Shown piece by piece: positions 1 to 9,337 of a DNA stretch of 64,000 bases. Made by a program: the position numbers and the translations under genes. The first letter of the stretch is position 1. Every line of letters starts with the position of its first letter. The notes under the pieces are model-generated. The model did no database searches and was not told where the DNA came from. It saw nothing but the letters and a program-made list of their open reading frames with translations. This DNA is from Mycoplana dimorpha (GTDB lineage Bacteria > Pseudomonadota > Alphaproteobacteria > Rhizobiales > Rhizobiaceae). The stretch spans positions 186,001 through 250,000 of the forward strand of contig NZ_PZZZ01000002.1 of NCBI RefSeq assembly GCF_003046475.1. The letters are read 5' to 3'.

Positions 1-64
1 GACCTTCCTGAAAGGCCTCAAGTCCTATCAGGTCGACGGCAATCGGATGCGGCTCATGCGCTGA
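1..64 (+). CDS. C-terminal end of an unidentified protein (cut by window edge)
   Basis: Reading frame 2 is open from the window edge for 20 codons and ends in a TGA at 62-64; the last residues read YQVDGNRMRLMR. It converges on deoA and overlaps its last codons by about 11 bp. Too little is present to assign a family, and whether the frame is really coded is an inference from its open frame and its tail-to-tail position. Confidence 0.35.
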   Translation, partial: TFLKGLKSYQVDGNRMRLMR

Positions 65-1373
65 TTCTGTCGATGATCGGACTTTCCGGTACCGGTGCAG
101 TATTGGCGATCGTATAAAGGCTGCGCAGGCGCAGGACGCCCGCCTGGGCCTCGTCCAGCGTCCGAGCGTGGACCCGGCCGATCTCGTCGCCCCTTTCGAC
201 CCAGGTGCCGAGGGGGCGAAGCCGGTCGAAGCCGACGCGATGGTCAATGGGCTGGTCCGGTGTTGTCCGGCCGCCGCCGAGCTCGATCATTGCCATGCCG
301 ATACCGCGCGTATCGCAGGCGACGAGATAGCCCGTGTGGTCCAGCGTGACCGGCAAGATGACCGGCGCCCTGACGAGCGTCGAACCGGGATCGTCGAGCA
401 GGTTGCCCGGACCGCCGAGCAGAAGGACCATGCGCGAGAATGCCTCCGCGGCGCTGCCGTTCGAAAGCGCGCGCTCCGCCCTGGCATGCCCGGCGGCGGC
501 ATCCGGCTCGATTCCCGCGGCGACCAGCATCTCCGCAGCCAGCGCCAGCACGACTCGTTCGAGCCGCGTGCCCGCCTTCTCGCCCTTCAGGAACGCGATG
601 CAGTTCTCGACCTCCACGACATTGCCGACCGCGTCAGCGAGCGGCTGGTTCATGTCGGTGATCAGTGCGGTGGTGGGCAGCCCTGCGCCATTGGCGACCT
701 CAACGAGGGCGCGGGCAAGACGTTCGGCGTCGGGGCGGCTCGTCATGAACGCGCCATTGCCGAGCTTGACGTCCAGCACCAGCGACTGCAGCCCGGCCGC
801 CAGCTTCTTCGACAGGATCGACGCGGTGATCAGTGGCGCCGAGTCGACGGTCGCGGTGACGTCGCGGATTGCATAGAGCCGCCGGTCTGCCGGCGCCAGA
901 TCGGCGCTCTGGCCGACGATCGCACAGCCGGCTTCCTTGACGGCGCGCCGGAACAGCGAGGCAGGCGGGTTGATCGTATAGCCGGGGATGGATTCCAGCT
1001 TGTCGAGCGTGCCCCCGGTGTGCCCGAGACCGCGGCCCGAGATCATCGGCACCGCCAGTCCGCACGCCGCGGCGAGCGGTGCCAGCATCAGCGAGACGTT
1101 GTCGCCGACGCCGCCCGTCGAATGCTTGTCGGCGACGGGGCGATCAAGGTCACGCCAGTCCAGTACCTCGCCGGAATCGCGCATCGCCTGCGTCAGCGCC
1201 ACGGTCTCGCGCGCGTCCATGCCGCGAAACCAGACGGCCATGGCGAAGGCTGCGACCTGTCCCTCGCTGGCGCTGCCGTCGGTCAGCGCCGCGATGAAAG
1301 CCGAAATCTCATTCGACGTTAGCTCCTCACCATCGCGTTTGCGCCGGATGATTTCCTGCGGCAGCATCGTCAA
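54..1373 (-). CDS. deoA: Thymidine phosphorylase
   Basis: Converts thymidine and phosphate to thymine and 2-deoxyribose-1-phosphate in pyrimidine salvage; cytoplasmic. The 439-residue length fits the bacterial enzyme. The family signature is visible around residues 84-130: KHSTGGVGDN, then SGRGLGHTGGTLDKLE, the phosphate- and substrate-binding segment. The C-terminal pyrimidine phosphorylase domain is complete and ends IIDRISA. It is the last gene of the minus-strand nucleoside operon; its start overlaps the deoC stop by 4 bp, so translation is probably coupled. Its product feeds deoC only after a phosphopentomutase step, and no such gene lies in the window. Confidence 0.95.
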   Translation of the reverse strand: MTMLPQEIIRRKRDGEELTSNEISAFIAALTDGSASEGQVAAFAMAVWFRGMDARETVALTQAMRDSGEVLDWRDLDRPVADKHSTGGVGDNVSLMLAPLAAACGLAVPMISGRGLGHTGGTLDKLESIPGYTINPPASLFRRAVKEAGCAIVGQSADLAPADRRLYAIRDVTATVDSAPLITASILSKKLAAGLQSLVLDVKLGNGAFMTSRPDAERLARALVEVANGAGLPTTALITDMNQPLADAVGNVVEVENCIAFLKGEKAGTRLERVVLALAAEMLVAAGIEPDAAAGHARAERALSNGSAAEAFSRMVLLLGGPGNLLDDPGSTLVRAPVILPVTLDHTGYLVACDTRGIGMAMIELGGGRTTPDQPIDHRVGFDRLRPLGTWVERGDEIGRVHARTLDEAQAGVLRLRSLYTIANTAPVPESPIIDRISA

Positions 1374-2143
1374 TAGGCCGCGCTCGAGCCGCCGGAGCCG
1401 CGGCCGTCGAGCACCGCGAGAATGTCGCCCAGAAGACCGGAGGCGCCGAATCGGAAGGTGGAGGGAATCGCCCAGTCCGGCCCGTGGATGGTCGCGGCAA
1501 GCCTGAGGTGGAGGGCGGCGTCTCCGACCGTGCGCACGCCGCCGGCCGGCTTGAAGCCGACCTTGCGCCCGCTCTCGCGGATGGCATTCAGCATGATGTC
1601 GGCGGCTTCCAGCGTGGCGTTGACCGCGACCTTGCCGGTCGAGGTCTTGATGAAATCGGCGCCGGAGGCGATCGCCAGGTGCGAGGCGTTGCGGACCAGG
1701 TCGGGGTTCTTCAGTTCGCCGGTTTCGAGGATCGTCTTCAGCAGCACCGGCGGTGCGCAGACCTCGCGTACGGCGCGGATCATCTGCCGCACCGCCGCCT
1801 CGTCGCCTGCCATCAGCGCCCGGTATGGGATGACCAGGTCGATCTCGTCGGCGCCATCGGCGATGGCCTGCCGGGTTTCGGCAACGACGTCGTCGACCGG
1901 CAGGTCGCCGGACGGAAAATTGACGACGGTCGCGATCCGGATCGGGCTGTTCTCACCCAGCAACGCACGCGCCTGCTTTACGAAGCGTGGCCAGATGCAG
2001 ATCGCGGCGGTGTGCCCATGCCGCGTGGCCGCCTGCCGGCACAGCCGCTCGATGGCGGCCTCGTCGCAATTCTCGGTCAGGTCGGTCAGGTCGAGGAGCG
2101 ACAGGGCCTTCGCGGCGGTCTGCCGGGGCGTCGTTTCATTCAT
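1370..2143 (-). CDS. deoC: Deoxyribose-phosphate aldolase
   Basis: Class I aldolase splitting 2-deoxyribose-5-phosphate into acetaldehyde and glyceraldehyde-3-phosphate. The Schiff-base lysine lies in GADFIKTSTGK, and the second conserved lysine region is VGFKPAGGVRT near residue 200. At 257 residues it matches the longer E. coli-type family. It sits between the purine nucleoside phosphorylase, overlapped by 8 bp at its start, and deoA, overlapped by 4 bp at its end. It completes the route from imported deoxynucleosides to central metabolism. Confidence 0.95.
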   Translation of the reverse strand: MNETTPRQTAAKALSLLDLTDLTENCDEAAIERLCRQAATRHGHTAAICIWPRFVKQARALLGENSPIRIATVVNFPSGDLPVDDVVAETRQAIADGADEIDLVIPYRALMAGDEAAVRQMIRAVREVCAPPVLLKTILETGELKNPDLVRNASHLAIASGADFIKTSTGKVAVNATLEAADIMLNAIRESGRKVGFKPAGGVRTVGDAALHLRLAATIHGPDWAIPSTFRFGASGLLGDILAVLDGRGSGGSSAAY

Positions 2144-2945
2144 CGTCCGTGCCTCCGGCCGCTATCATCTCGGCGATGATGGCGGCGAGCCGCGCCCCGC
2201 CGATCGGCGCCATGTCCTTGGTTTCGTGATGGCTGAGTTCGGCGCCGGTCATGCCCGCCCCGTAATTGGTAATGACGGAAGCGGCCGCCACCTTCAGCCC
2301 GAGGTAGCGGGCGATCAGCACCTCCGGCACGGTCGACATGCCGACCGCGTCGGCACCCAGGATGCGTGCCATCCGGATCTCGGCTGGTGTCTCGAAGCTC
2401 GGCCCCGAGAACCACATGTAGACGCCCTGGTGCAGCGGCGTTGCCGTCTTCTGCGCCGCCGCCTCCATCCGGTCCGCCAGGCCGGCATCATAGGCATTCG
2501 TCATGCCGACGAAGCGATCGTCGCCCTCGATGCCGATCAGCGGATTGGCGCCGGAAAAATTGATGTGGTCCGAAATCCGCATCACCGATCCCGGCGGCAT
2601 GTCCTCGCGCAGCGAGCCCGCCGAGTTCGTCAGGATCAGCGAGCGCACGCCGAGGCCCTTGAGCACCTCGATCGGTCCGCGCATGGCATTGGCGTCGCCC
2701 TGCTCGTAGTAGTGGACGCGACCCGAAAGCAGAATGACCGGGACGCCGTTCAAAAGGCCGATGACCAGTTCGCCGGCATGGCCGGAGACGGAGCTTGCGG
2801 GGAAGCTCGGCAGTTCCGAATAGGGGATGCGCACGGCGCCTTCGACCGCCTCGACCAGCGAGCCAAGCCCGGAGCCGAGCACGATGCCGTATCGCGGCGA
2901 AAGCCCCCCGAGCCTCGGGGCGAGATGGTCGACGGCGGCCTTCAT
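2136..2945 (-). CDS. punA: Purine nucleoside phosphorylase (trimeric, PunA/XapA type)
   Basis: Phosphorolysis of purine nucleosides to base and (deoxy)ribose-1-phosphate. Trimeric-class motifs are visible: GIVLGSGLG near the N-terminus for phosphate binding, GRVHYYEQGD, ILTNSAGSL and VGMSTVPEV, with an asparagine in VITNYGAGM. The reading frame extends 26 codons further upstream, but those residues are low quality and overlap cdd. The ATG giving MKAAVDHLAP is preferred because it overlaps the cdd stop as ATGA and gives 269 residues, the usual length. Substrate preference cannot be read from the sequence. Confidence 0.92.
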   Translation of the reverse strand: MKAAVDHLAPRLGGLSPRYGIVLGSGLGSLVEAVEGAVRIPYSELPSFPASSVSGHAGELVIGLLNGVPVILLSGRVHYYEQGDANAMRGPIEVLKGLGVRSLILTNSAGSLREDMPPGSVMRISDHINFSGANPLIGIEGDDRFVGMTNAYDAGLADRMEAAAQKTATPLHQGVYMWFSGPSFETPAEIRMARILGADAVGMSTVPEVLIARYLGLKVAAASVITNYGAGMTGAELSHHETKDMAPIGGARLAAIIAEMIAAGGTDDE

Positions 2946-3334
2946 CCGATCACCTCCGTGGCGAAGCTGTGGGGCAAAAGCTCGTCCATCGTCATGGTCT
3001 TCTTCACGCCGGTCTCGTCGCACAGATAGATGCGCGTCGAAGGCGATGCGAACTCGGCGATCTTCTGCCGGCAGCCGCCGCAGGGCGAGCAGAGCGGCAG
3101 CTTCTCGGCGATGACAGCCATTTCGACGATCTTCTTAGCGCCGGCCATGATCATGTGGCTGATCGCGGTCGGCTCGGCGCACCACCCTTGCGGGAACGAG
3201 ATGTTCTCGATGTTGGCGCCGGAATAGATCCTGCCGTCCTCGGCGCGGATGGCCGCGCCGACCGGGAACTTCGAGTAGGGCGCATAGGCAAATCCCATGG
3301 CACCGCGCGCCGCTTCGAACAGGTCATGCGACAT
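2942..3334 (-). CDS. cdd: Cytidine deaminase
   Basis: Deaminates cytidine and deoxycytidine to uridine and deoxyuridine. The zinc site is complete: CAEPTAI carries the first cysteine and the catalytic glutamate, and PCGGCRQ carries the other two cysteines. With 130 residues it is the small tetrameric type. The ATG at 3334 is chosen over an in-frame TTG six bases upstream, because AAGGAG lies 8 bases before the ATG. It follows the permease gene by two bases and overlaps the phosphorylase by 4 bp. Confidence 0.94.
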   Translation of the reverse strand: MSHDLFEAARGAMGFAYAPYSKFPVGAAIRAEDGRIYSGANIENISFPQGWCAEPTAISHMIMAGAKKIVEMAVIAEKLPLCSPCGGCRQKIAEFASPSTRIYLCDETGVKKTMTMDELLPHSFATEVIG

Positions 3335-3336
3335 TC

Positions 3337-4308
3337 TCAACGCTCCTTCACATAGGGCACGCCACCGGCCTTGGGCGGGATCGCCTTGCCGATGAAGCCG
3401 GCGAGCAGGATGACGGTGAGGATATAGGGCAGGGCCTGCATCAATTGTACGGGCACCTTGCCGACGAGCGGCAGCGGCGTTCCCTGGTAGCGTATCGCGA
3501 AGGCGTCAAGGAAGCCGAACAGCAGGCAGGCGAACATCACCGGGACCGGACGCCACTTGGCGAAGATCAGCGCCGCAAGCGCGATATACCCCTTGCCGGC
3601 CGTCATGCCCTTGGTCCAGCCGGCATTGGCGGCGAGCGACAGGTAGGCGCCGGCGACGCCGCAGAGAATGCCGCAGCAGATCACGCCGCGATAGCGCATC
3701 CACACGACGGAAATGCCGGCGGTGTCGACGGCGCCGGGGTTCTCGCCGACCGCGCGCAGGCGCAGGCCGAAGCGGGTGCGATAGAGGATCCACCAGGTGA
3801 CCGGCACCATGAGAAACGCGAAATAGGTCAGCGCCGCATGGCCGGAGATCAGGTCGGCATAGATCGGGCCGATGAGCGGCACGCCGCGGAGCGCCTCGGC
3901 GAAGGGCAGGTCGATCTCCTGGAAACGGGCCGCTTCGGCCAGCGCCGGCGTGCGGCCGCCTTGCCTGAACCAGGCTTCGCCGAGGATGACGGTGGAGCCG
4001 GCCACGATGAAATTGATGGCAACGCCCGAGACGATCTGATTGCCGCGCTGGGTGATTGAGGCGTAGCCATGAACGAGCGAAAGCAGGATCGACACGACCA
4101 CGGCCGCCAGCAGCCCGGCCATTGCCGATTGCGCGATGAAGGCGACGGTGCCGGCGGCAAAGGCACCGCCGAGCATCTTGCCCTCGAGACCGATGTCGAA
4201 AACGCCGGCGCGCTCAGTGAAGAGGCCGGCGAGGGCGGCAAGTATCAGCGGCGTCGAGAGGCGGATGGTCGACTGGGCAAGTTCAAGGAAGAGCTGGAGG
4301 AAATCCAT
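3337..4308 (-). CDS. Nucleoside ABC transporter permease (BMP-type, second permease)
   Basis: Integral membrane permease of 323 residues with repeated hydrophobic segments throughout and the BPD_transp_2-type segment GLRLRAVGENPGAVDTAGIS near residues 195-215. It pairs with the permease encoded just upstream and with the ATPase to form the inner-membrane channel of a BMP-family system. Neighbouring cdd, punA, deoC and deoA make nucleosides the likely substrate. The stop lies 2 bp before the cdd start and the gene begins 3 bp after the preceding permease. Confidence 0.9.
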   Translation of the reverse strand: MDFLQLFLELAQSTIRLSTPLILAALAGLFTERAGVFDIGLEGKMLGGAFAAGTVAFIAQSAMAGLLAAVVVSILLSLVHGYASITQRGNQIVSGVAINFIVAGSTVILGEAWFRQGGRTPALAEAARFQEIDLPFAEALRGVPLIGPIYADLISGHAALTYFAFLMVPVTWWILYRTRFGLRLRAVGENPGAVDTAGISVVWMRYRGVICCGILCGVAGAYLSLAANAGWTKGMTAGKGYIALAALIFAKWRPVPVMFACLLFGFLDAFAIRYQGTPLPLVGKVPVQLMQALPYILTVILLAGFIGKAIPPKAGGVPYVKER

Positions 4309-4311
4309 CGG

Positions 4312-5445
4312 TCAGGCTCCCTTGACGGCCGCTTCCGTGCGCTCGCGCCCGGAGAAGGCCAGGACGGCGGCGGTGATCGCCGGGCGGAACATGTGCTCAA
4401 GCGCGCCGGCAAAGAGGATCACCAAACCCTGGATGATGACGATCATGTCGCGCGAGATGGAGGGCATCTCGAAGGAGATTTCCGCCCCGCCCTGGTAGAG
4501 AACGCCGAACAGGATCGCGGCGGGAATGATGCCGGCCGGGTGCGACCGGCCCATCAGCGCCACCGCGATACCGACGAAGCCGGCCCCTTGCACGAAGTCG
4601 AGCTGCATGCGGTAGGTCTCGCCCATGATCGGGTTCAGCGCCATCATGCCGGCGAGCGCGCCCGAGATCATCATGGTGATGACGATGATCCGCGCCTCCT
4701 TGATGCCGGCATAGCGCGCCGCCGCCGGGCTGTGGCCCATGGTGCGCATCTCGTAGCCGAGGCGGGTTCGCCAGATCAGCACCCAGACACCGAAGGCTGC
4801 TGCGAGCGCCAGGAGAAAGGTGACGTTGAACGGCGAGGTTCCGACGCTGAGGCCGAAGATCTTCATCAGCCAGTCGAGCTTCGGCAATTGCCCGCCGGTG
4901 TCGAAGGTGCGGGTCTCCAGCGACATCGAGCCGAGCGGCTTCATCACCCGGTTGAGCATGTAGTTCATCAGGCTCGCGGCGATGAAGTTGAACATGATGG
5001 TGGTGATGACGATGTGGCTGCCGCGCTTGGCCTGGAACCAGCCGGGAAGGAACGCCCAGGCGGCGCCGAACAGCGCAGCACCGAGGATCGCCACCGGAAA
5101 GACGACGTACCAGGGCATGATCCGGTCCAGCCACAGGCAGGCCAGCGCCACGCCGATGCCGGCGACATAGGCCTGTCCCTCGCCGCCGATATTGAAGAGC
5201 CCGGCATGGAAGGCGACGGCGACCGCAAGCCCGGTGAAGATGAAGGTCGTGGCGTAGTAGAGCGTGAAGCCGATGTACTCGCCGCGCCCGAAGGCGCCGT
5301 TGACCATGTGGTAGGCCGCTTCCAGCGGGCTTTCGCCCACCACCAGCACGACCAGCCCGGCGACCATGAAGGCCACGATCAGGTTGACGAGGGGGATCAG
5401 CCCGTATTCGACCCAGCCCGGCAGCTTTGCATAGGGTACGCTCAT
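4312..5445 (-). CDS. Nucleoside ABC transporter permease (BMP-type, first permease)
   Basis: A 377-residue polytopic membrane protein. The EAA-like cytoplasmic segment GYEMRTMGHSPAAARYAGI is seen near residues 240-258 and a glycine-rich stretch NIGGEGQAYVAGIG near residues 125-140, both typical of BPD_transp_2 permeases working with BMP binding proteins. Its ATG overlaps the ATPase stop by 4 bp. Longer than its partner permease, as usual for the YufP-like member of such pairs. Confidence 0.9.
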   Translation of the reverse strand: MSVPYAKLPGWVEYGLIPLVNLIVAFMVAGLVVLVVGESPLEAAYHMVNGAFGRGEYIGFTLYYATTFIFTGLAVAVAFHAGLFNIGGEGQAYVAGIGVALACLWLDRIMPWYVVFPVAILGAALFGAAWAFLPGWFQAKRGSHIVITTIMFNFIAASLMNYMLNRVMKPLGSMSLETRTFDTGGQLPKLDWLMKIFGLSVGTSPFNVTFLLALAAAFGVWVLIWRTRLGYEMRTMGHSPAAARYAGIKEARIIVITMMISGALAGMMALNPIMGETYRMQLDFVQGAGFVGIAVALMGRSHPAGIIPAAILFGVLYQGGAEISFEMPSISRDMIVIIQGLVILFAGALEHMFRPAITAAVLAFSGRERTEAAVKGA

Positions 5446-6977
5446 TCCGCGGCCTCCTTCCGGCCTTCCACGCCGGCCATCAACAGGCCGAGCTCGCCTT
5501 CAGTGGCATCGGGGCCGCGCTCGCCGACGATGCGGCCGGCAAACATGACGAGGATGCGATCCGACAGCGCGCGGATCTCGTCCAGCTCGACGGACACCAG
5601 AAGCACCGCCTTGCCCTGGTCGCGCATCTCGATGATGCGCTTGTGGATGAACTCGATCGCGCCGACGTCGACGCCGCGGGTCGGCTGCCCGATGATGAGC
5701 ACATCCGGGTCGCGTTCCATTTCGCGCGCCAGCACGATCTTCTGCTGGTTGCCGCCGGAGAAGTTGGCGGTCTTCAAACGGGTATTCGGCGGGCGGATGT
5801 CGTATTTTTCGATCTTCTCCTCGGCATCGGCGCGGATCGCGTCAATGTCGAGCAGCAGTCCGCGGCGGTATTTCGGATCGTCGTGATAGCCGAGGATGGC
5901 GTTCTCGCTCTCCTCGAATTTCAGCACCAGGCCGACGTGATGGCGATCCTCGGGCACGTGCGCGAGACCGCGCCGGCGCAGCTCGGCCGGGTCGGCGTGG
6001 CCGGTCACGTCGATCGCCTCGCCGTTCAGCGCTACCGATCCCGAAACGGCCCGCCGGATGCCGGCGATCGCCTCCAGCAGTTCCGACTGGCCGTTGCCGG
6101 CAACGCCGGCGATGCCGACGATCTCGCCGGCACGCAGATCGAACGAGACGTTGTCGACCATCGTCACGCCGCGGCTGTCGCGTACCGTGAGATTGCTGAC
6201 CGAGAGCTTGACGTCGCCCGGCTGTGCCTCGCCCTTCTGCACCCGCAGCAGCACGCGGCGGCCGACCATCAGTTCGGCCAGTTCCTCCACCGAGGTCTTA
6301 TCGGTCTCGCGCGTCGCCACCATCTCGCCGCGGCGCATAACGGAGACCTCGTCGGTGATCGCCATGATCTCGCGCAGCTTGTGGGTGATGAGAATGATCG
6401 TCTTTCCCTGCGCCTTCAGCTGTTCGAGGATGCGGAACAGGTGGTCGGCCTCCGCCGGCGTCAGGACGCCGGTCGGCTCGTCGAGGATCAGGATGTCCGC
6501 CTTGCGGTAGAGCGCCTTCAGGATCTCGACGCGTTGCTGGAGGCCCACCGGCAGCTCCTCGATCACCGCGTCCGGATTGACCTCGAGTGCATATTCCTTT
6601 TCGAGCCGCTTCAGTTCGGCCCGCGCCTTGGCAATGCCGGCGTTGAGAATCCGGCTTTCCTCGGCGCCGAGCATGACGTTTTCCAGCACGGTGAAATTCT
6701 CCACCAGCATGAAGTGCTGGTGGACCATGCCGATTCCGGCGGCGATGGCTGCGTTCGGATCGCGAATCTGCACCGGGCGGCCGTCCACCAGGATCTCGCC
6801 GCTGTCGGCTTGATAGAAGCCGTAGAGGATCGACATCAGCGTCGACTTTCCCGCGCCGTTCTCGCCGATGATGCCGTGGATGGTGCCCTTGCGCACCTGC
6901 AGATTGATGTCCCGGTTGGCGTGGACGAGTCCGAAGCTCTTGTCTATGCCCTTCAGTTCTATTGCCAATTCGCCCAT
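5442..6977 (-). CDS. Nucleoside ABC transporter ATP-binding protein (two fused ATPase domains)
   Basis: A 511-residue protein with two ABC domains in tandem. The first has Walker A GENGAGKST near residues 38-46, a long region before LILDEPT (Walker B) and the partner-facing loops. The second has IAGVAGNGQSE, a degenerate Walker A lacking the GKS/T core, followed by the signature SGGNQQK and Walker B LIIGQPTRG. This asymmetric arrangement is known for sugar- and BMP-type importers, where one site hydrolyses poorly. It sits first in the block of transporter membrane genes and overlaps the following permease by 4 bp. Confidence 0.93.
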   Translation of the reverse strand: MGELAIELKGIDKSFGLVHANRDINLQVRKGTIHGIIGENGAGKSTLMSILYGFYQADSGEILVDGRPVQIRDPNAAIAAGIGMVHQHFMLVENFTVLENVMLGAEESRILNAGIAKARAELKRLEKEYALEVNPDAVIEELPVGLQQRVEILKALYRKADILILDEPTGVLTPAEADHLFRILEQLKAQGKTIILITHKLREIMAITDEVSVMRRGEMVATRETDKTSVEELAELMVGRRVLLRVQKGEAQPGDVKLSVSNLTVRDSRGVTMVDNVSFDLRAGEIVGIAGVAGNGQSELLEAIAGIRRAVSGSVALNGEAIDVTGHADPAELRRRGLAHVPEDRHHVGLVLKFEESENAILGYHDDPKYRRGLLLDIDAIRADAEEKIEKYDIRPPNTRLKTANFSGGNQQKIVLAREMERDPDVLIIGQPTRGVDVGAIEFIHKRIIEMRDQGKAVLLVSVELDEIRALSDRILVMFAGRIVGERGPDATEGELGLLMAGVEGRKEAAE

Positions 6978-7129
6978 GAGGATCCAATTTTCACGAGATT
7001 GGAAGGCCGCGCGCCGACGGCGGATCGCTTTTGCGCAGTCTTGTTGCTTCGGCCCCGCTTGTCCAGCACCATTGCGGTCGGTTCCGCCGTTCGATAAACC
7101 CGCCGCAGGAGGCGAAAAGACGCCGTCCG

Positions 7130-7378
7130 ATGGAGCCTGATCGAACCATGACCGATACTTCGACCCGGGATGACGACAGTGCCGGCCGCATCGCCGCGCT
7201 GGAGGAACATGTCGCCCATCAGGCCCGCACCATCGAGGAACTTTCCGACCAGCTGGCCGAGCAATGGAAGGTCGTCGAGCAGATGCGGGCGAAGCTCAAC
7301 CAATTGGCGGAGCGCTTCCTTATCCTCGAGGAGAATTCGCTCGAGGCGCCGCCGATCACCCGTCCGCCGCATTACTGA
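7130..7378 (+). CDS. slyX: SlyX family protein
   Basis: A small soluble protein of 82 residues. The central region, about residues 20-65, is a heptad-patterned coiled coil (RIAALEEHVAHQARTIEELS and the following stretch), and the end PPITRPPHY matches the SlyX family tail PPHY. Its molecular role is unknown in any organism. The ATG at 7130 is 17 bp from AGGAGG at 7107-7112; another ATG at 7148 is possible. It lies on the opposite strand in the gap between the nucleoside-binding protein gene and the ATPase gene. Confidence 0.8.
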   Translation: MEPDRTMTDTSTRDDDSAGRIAALEEHVAHQARTIEELSDQLAEQWKVVEQMRAKLNQLAERFLILEENSLEAPPITRPPHY

Positions 7379-7397
7379 CTGCGCGCAGCATCAAACG

Positions 7398-7425
7398 GAA
7401 AGCCCGCCCGCTCGTGCGGACGGGC
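7398..7425 (-). terminator. Hairpin terminator after the BMP binding protein gene
   Basis: Stem arms 7402-7411 and 7416-7425 pair with one mismatch around a 4-base loop, followed on the minus strand by TTTCCGTTT. It lies 20 bp past the binding-protein stop and also past slyX. It may give partial termination so that binding protein is made in excess over the transporter genes; that role is inferred. Confidence 0.5.
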
Positions 7426-7445
7426 AGGCTCTCCTCGCATTATCG

Positions 7446-8438
7446 TCAGTAGGGGCAGTTCTCGTCCGACATGTAGTCATGGACGGTCACGGTGCCGGCG
7501 ATGATGTCGGCCTTTGCCTTCTCGATGGCTGCCTTCATCTCATCGGTGATCAGAGAAGCATTGTTCTCATCAATCGCCACGCCGACACCGTCCTCCTTGA
7601 GGCCGAGCACGTTGATGCCGGGCTCGAAGGTGCCGTCGTTGGCGGTCTTGAATGCGTCGTAGACGGCGACGTCGACGCGCTTGAGCATCGAGGTCAGAAC
7701 CTTGCCCGGGTGCAGACCATTCTGGTTGGAGTCGACGCCGATGCCGAGCTTGCCGGCATCCGCTGCCGCCTGCAGGACGCCGACGCCGGTGCCGCCGGCG
7801 GCGTGGTAGACCACGTCAGAGCCCTGGTCGAACTGCGACTTGGCGATCTCGGCGCCCTTGACCGGATCGTTCCAGGCGTCGGGGGTCGTGCCGGTATAGG
7901 CCTCCAGCACCTTCACCTCCGGGCCGGTCGACTTGGCACCGCCGATATAGCCGCAGGCGAACTTGTGGATGAGCGGAATGTCCATGCCGCCGACAAACGA
8001 GACGGTCTTCGTCTTGGACGCCATGCCCGCGAGGATGCCGGCGAGCCAGCCGCCTTCCTCTTCCTTGAAGACGACCGAGCGCACGTTCGGCTTGTCGACG
8101 ACCATGTCGATGATCGCGAATTTCGTGTCCGGATATTCGGTGGCGATCTTTTCGAGCGTGGCGGCCCAGGAGAAGCCGGCCATGACGATCGGGTTGTTGC
8201 CGTCGCCGGCAAAGCGGCGCAGCGCCTGTTCGCGCTGGGCGTCGTTGGCGATCTCGAAGTCGCGATAGCCGATGCCGGTCTCGGCCTTGAACTTCTCCGC
8301 GCCGTTATAGGCTGCTTCATTGAAGGATTTGTCAAATTTGCCGCCGAGATCGTAGATGATCGCCGGCTTGATGTCGGCCGCAAGCGCCGTCGCCGACATG
8401 GCCGCAGTGGCAAGAAAAGTCAGTAAGGTTTTTTTCAT
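7446..8438 (-). CDS. BMP family ABC transporter substrate-binding lipoprotein/periplasmic protein
   Basis: Periplasmic binding protein of 330 residues. Residues 1-21 form a signal peptide (two lysines, a hydrophobic core, ATALAA) without a clear lipobox cysteine. The mature part starts with DIKPAIIYDLGGKFDKSFN, the typical BMP/PnrA opening, and contains YHAAGGTGVGVLQAA, a ligand-loop segment, and VDSNQ. It is the first gene of the nucleoside uptake and salvage unit, separated from the ATPase by slyX on the other strand. Nucleoside binding is inferred from the downstream cdd, punA, deoC and deoA. Confidence 0.92.
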   Translation of the reverse strand: MKKTLLTFLATAAMSATALAADIKPAIIYDLGGKFDKSFNEAAYNGAEKFKAETGIGYRDFEIANDAQREQALRRFAGDGNNPIVMAGFSWAATLEKIATEYPDTKFAIIDMVVDKPNVRSVVFKEEEGGWLAGILAGMASKTKTVSFVGGMDIPLIHKFACGYIGGAKSTGPEVKVLEAYTGTTPDAWNDPVKGAEIAKSQFDQGSDVVYHAAGGTGVGVLQAAADAGKLGIGVDSNQNGLHPGKVLTSMLKRVDVAVYDAFKTANDGTFEPGINVLGLKEDGVGVAIDENNASLITDEMKAAIEKAKADIIAGTVTVHDYMSDENCPY

Positions 8439-8650
8439 CGTGCAGCCCTGTTGCTTTGATTATGTCGGGTCCTCCCGCACGTCCCCGAAACAACGGGTTT
8501 TTTGCGGAGCTGCCGACCCGGTTCCCCCCGGGTCAGGCGGCCGCGATCCTTGCACGGTTGCAGGAAAAATTCACCAGAAATTATTCAGGTGGTAAAGAAA
8601 CGCTGGTTGCCCGCCTAGGCTGGCCTCTTCGGACGGCTTCGTCGTATCCG

Positions 8651-9301
8651 TCACCCGGCCGCGCAGGTGACGCCGGTGCCGCGCAGACCGCAGTAACCGC
8701 CGGGATTCTTGGCGAGATATTGCTGGTGATAGGCTTCCGCGAAATAGAAGGGGCCGGCCGCCGCGATCTCGGTGGTGATGCGATTGCCGTGCCCGGCCGC
8801 GTCGAGCGCCGCCTGGTACTGGTCGCGCATCCGCAAGGCCGTCTCAAGCTGATCCTCGTCGGTCGTGTAGATTGCCGAGCGATAGGTCGTGCCGATGTCG
8901 TTGCCCTGGCGCATGCCCTGCGTCGGATCGTGCTCTTCGAAGAAGACTTTCAGCAGTTCCTCCAGCGACACGATCTGCGGGTCATAGACGACCAGCACCA
9001 CCTCCGCATGTCCTGTCAGTCCGGTGGTCGTCTCCTGATAGGTCGGGTTGGGGGTGTGGCCGCCGGCGTAGCCGACCGCCGTGACATAGACGCCGGGAAT
9101 CTGCCAGTAGAGCCGCTCGGCCCCCCAGAAGCAGCCGAGCCCGAGCAATATCGTGCGGGTGCCATCGGGATAGGGACCCTTGAGCGGCCGACCATTGACG
9201 AAGTGGGCCTCGGCCGTCGGGATCGGCTCGGGACGGCCCGGAAGTGCGTTCTCCGGCGTGGGCATCGCGGTCTTCTTGTTGAACATGTCGAGCAAGAACA
9301 T
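8651..9301 (-). CDS. msrA: Peptide methionine sulfoxide reductase MsrA
   Basis: Reduces the S-epimer of methionine sulfoxide in proteins using thioredoxin. The catalytic cysteine is Cys57 in [13 protein letters not shown], followed by the family motif [11 protein letters not shown]. The resolving cysteine is probably in the tail [15 protein letters not shown]. At 216 residues it is the longer MsrA form with an N-terminal extension. It stands alone; the next gene downstream in the same direction is about 200 bp away, beyond the BMP promoter region. Confidence 0.94.
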   Translation of the reverse strand: MFLLDMFNKKTAMPTPENALPGRPEPIPTAEAHFVNGRPLKGPYPDGTRTILLGLGCFWGAERLYWQIPGVYVTAVGYAGGHTPNPTYQETTTGLTGHAEVVLVVYDPQIVSLEELLKVFFEEHDPTQGMRQGNDIGTTYRSAIYTTDEDQLETALRMRDQYQAALDAAGHGNRITTEIAAAGPFYFAEAYHQQYLAKNPGGYCGLRGTGVTCAAG

Positions 9302-9337
9302 GTGAAACTCCTCTTGAGCTTGGCCGAGGCTGCCGCC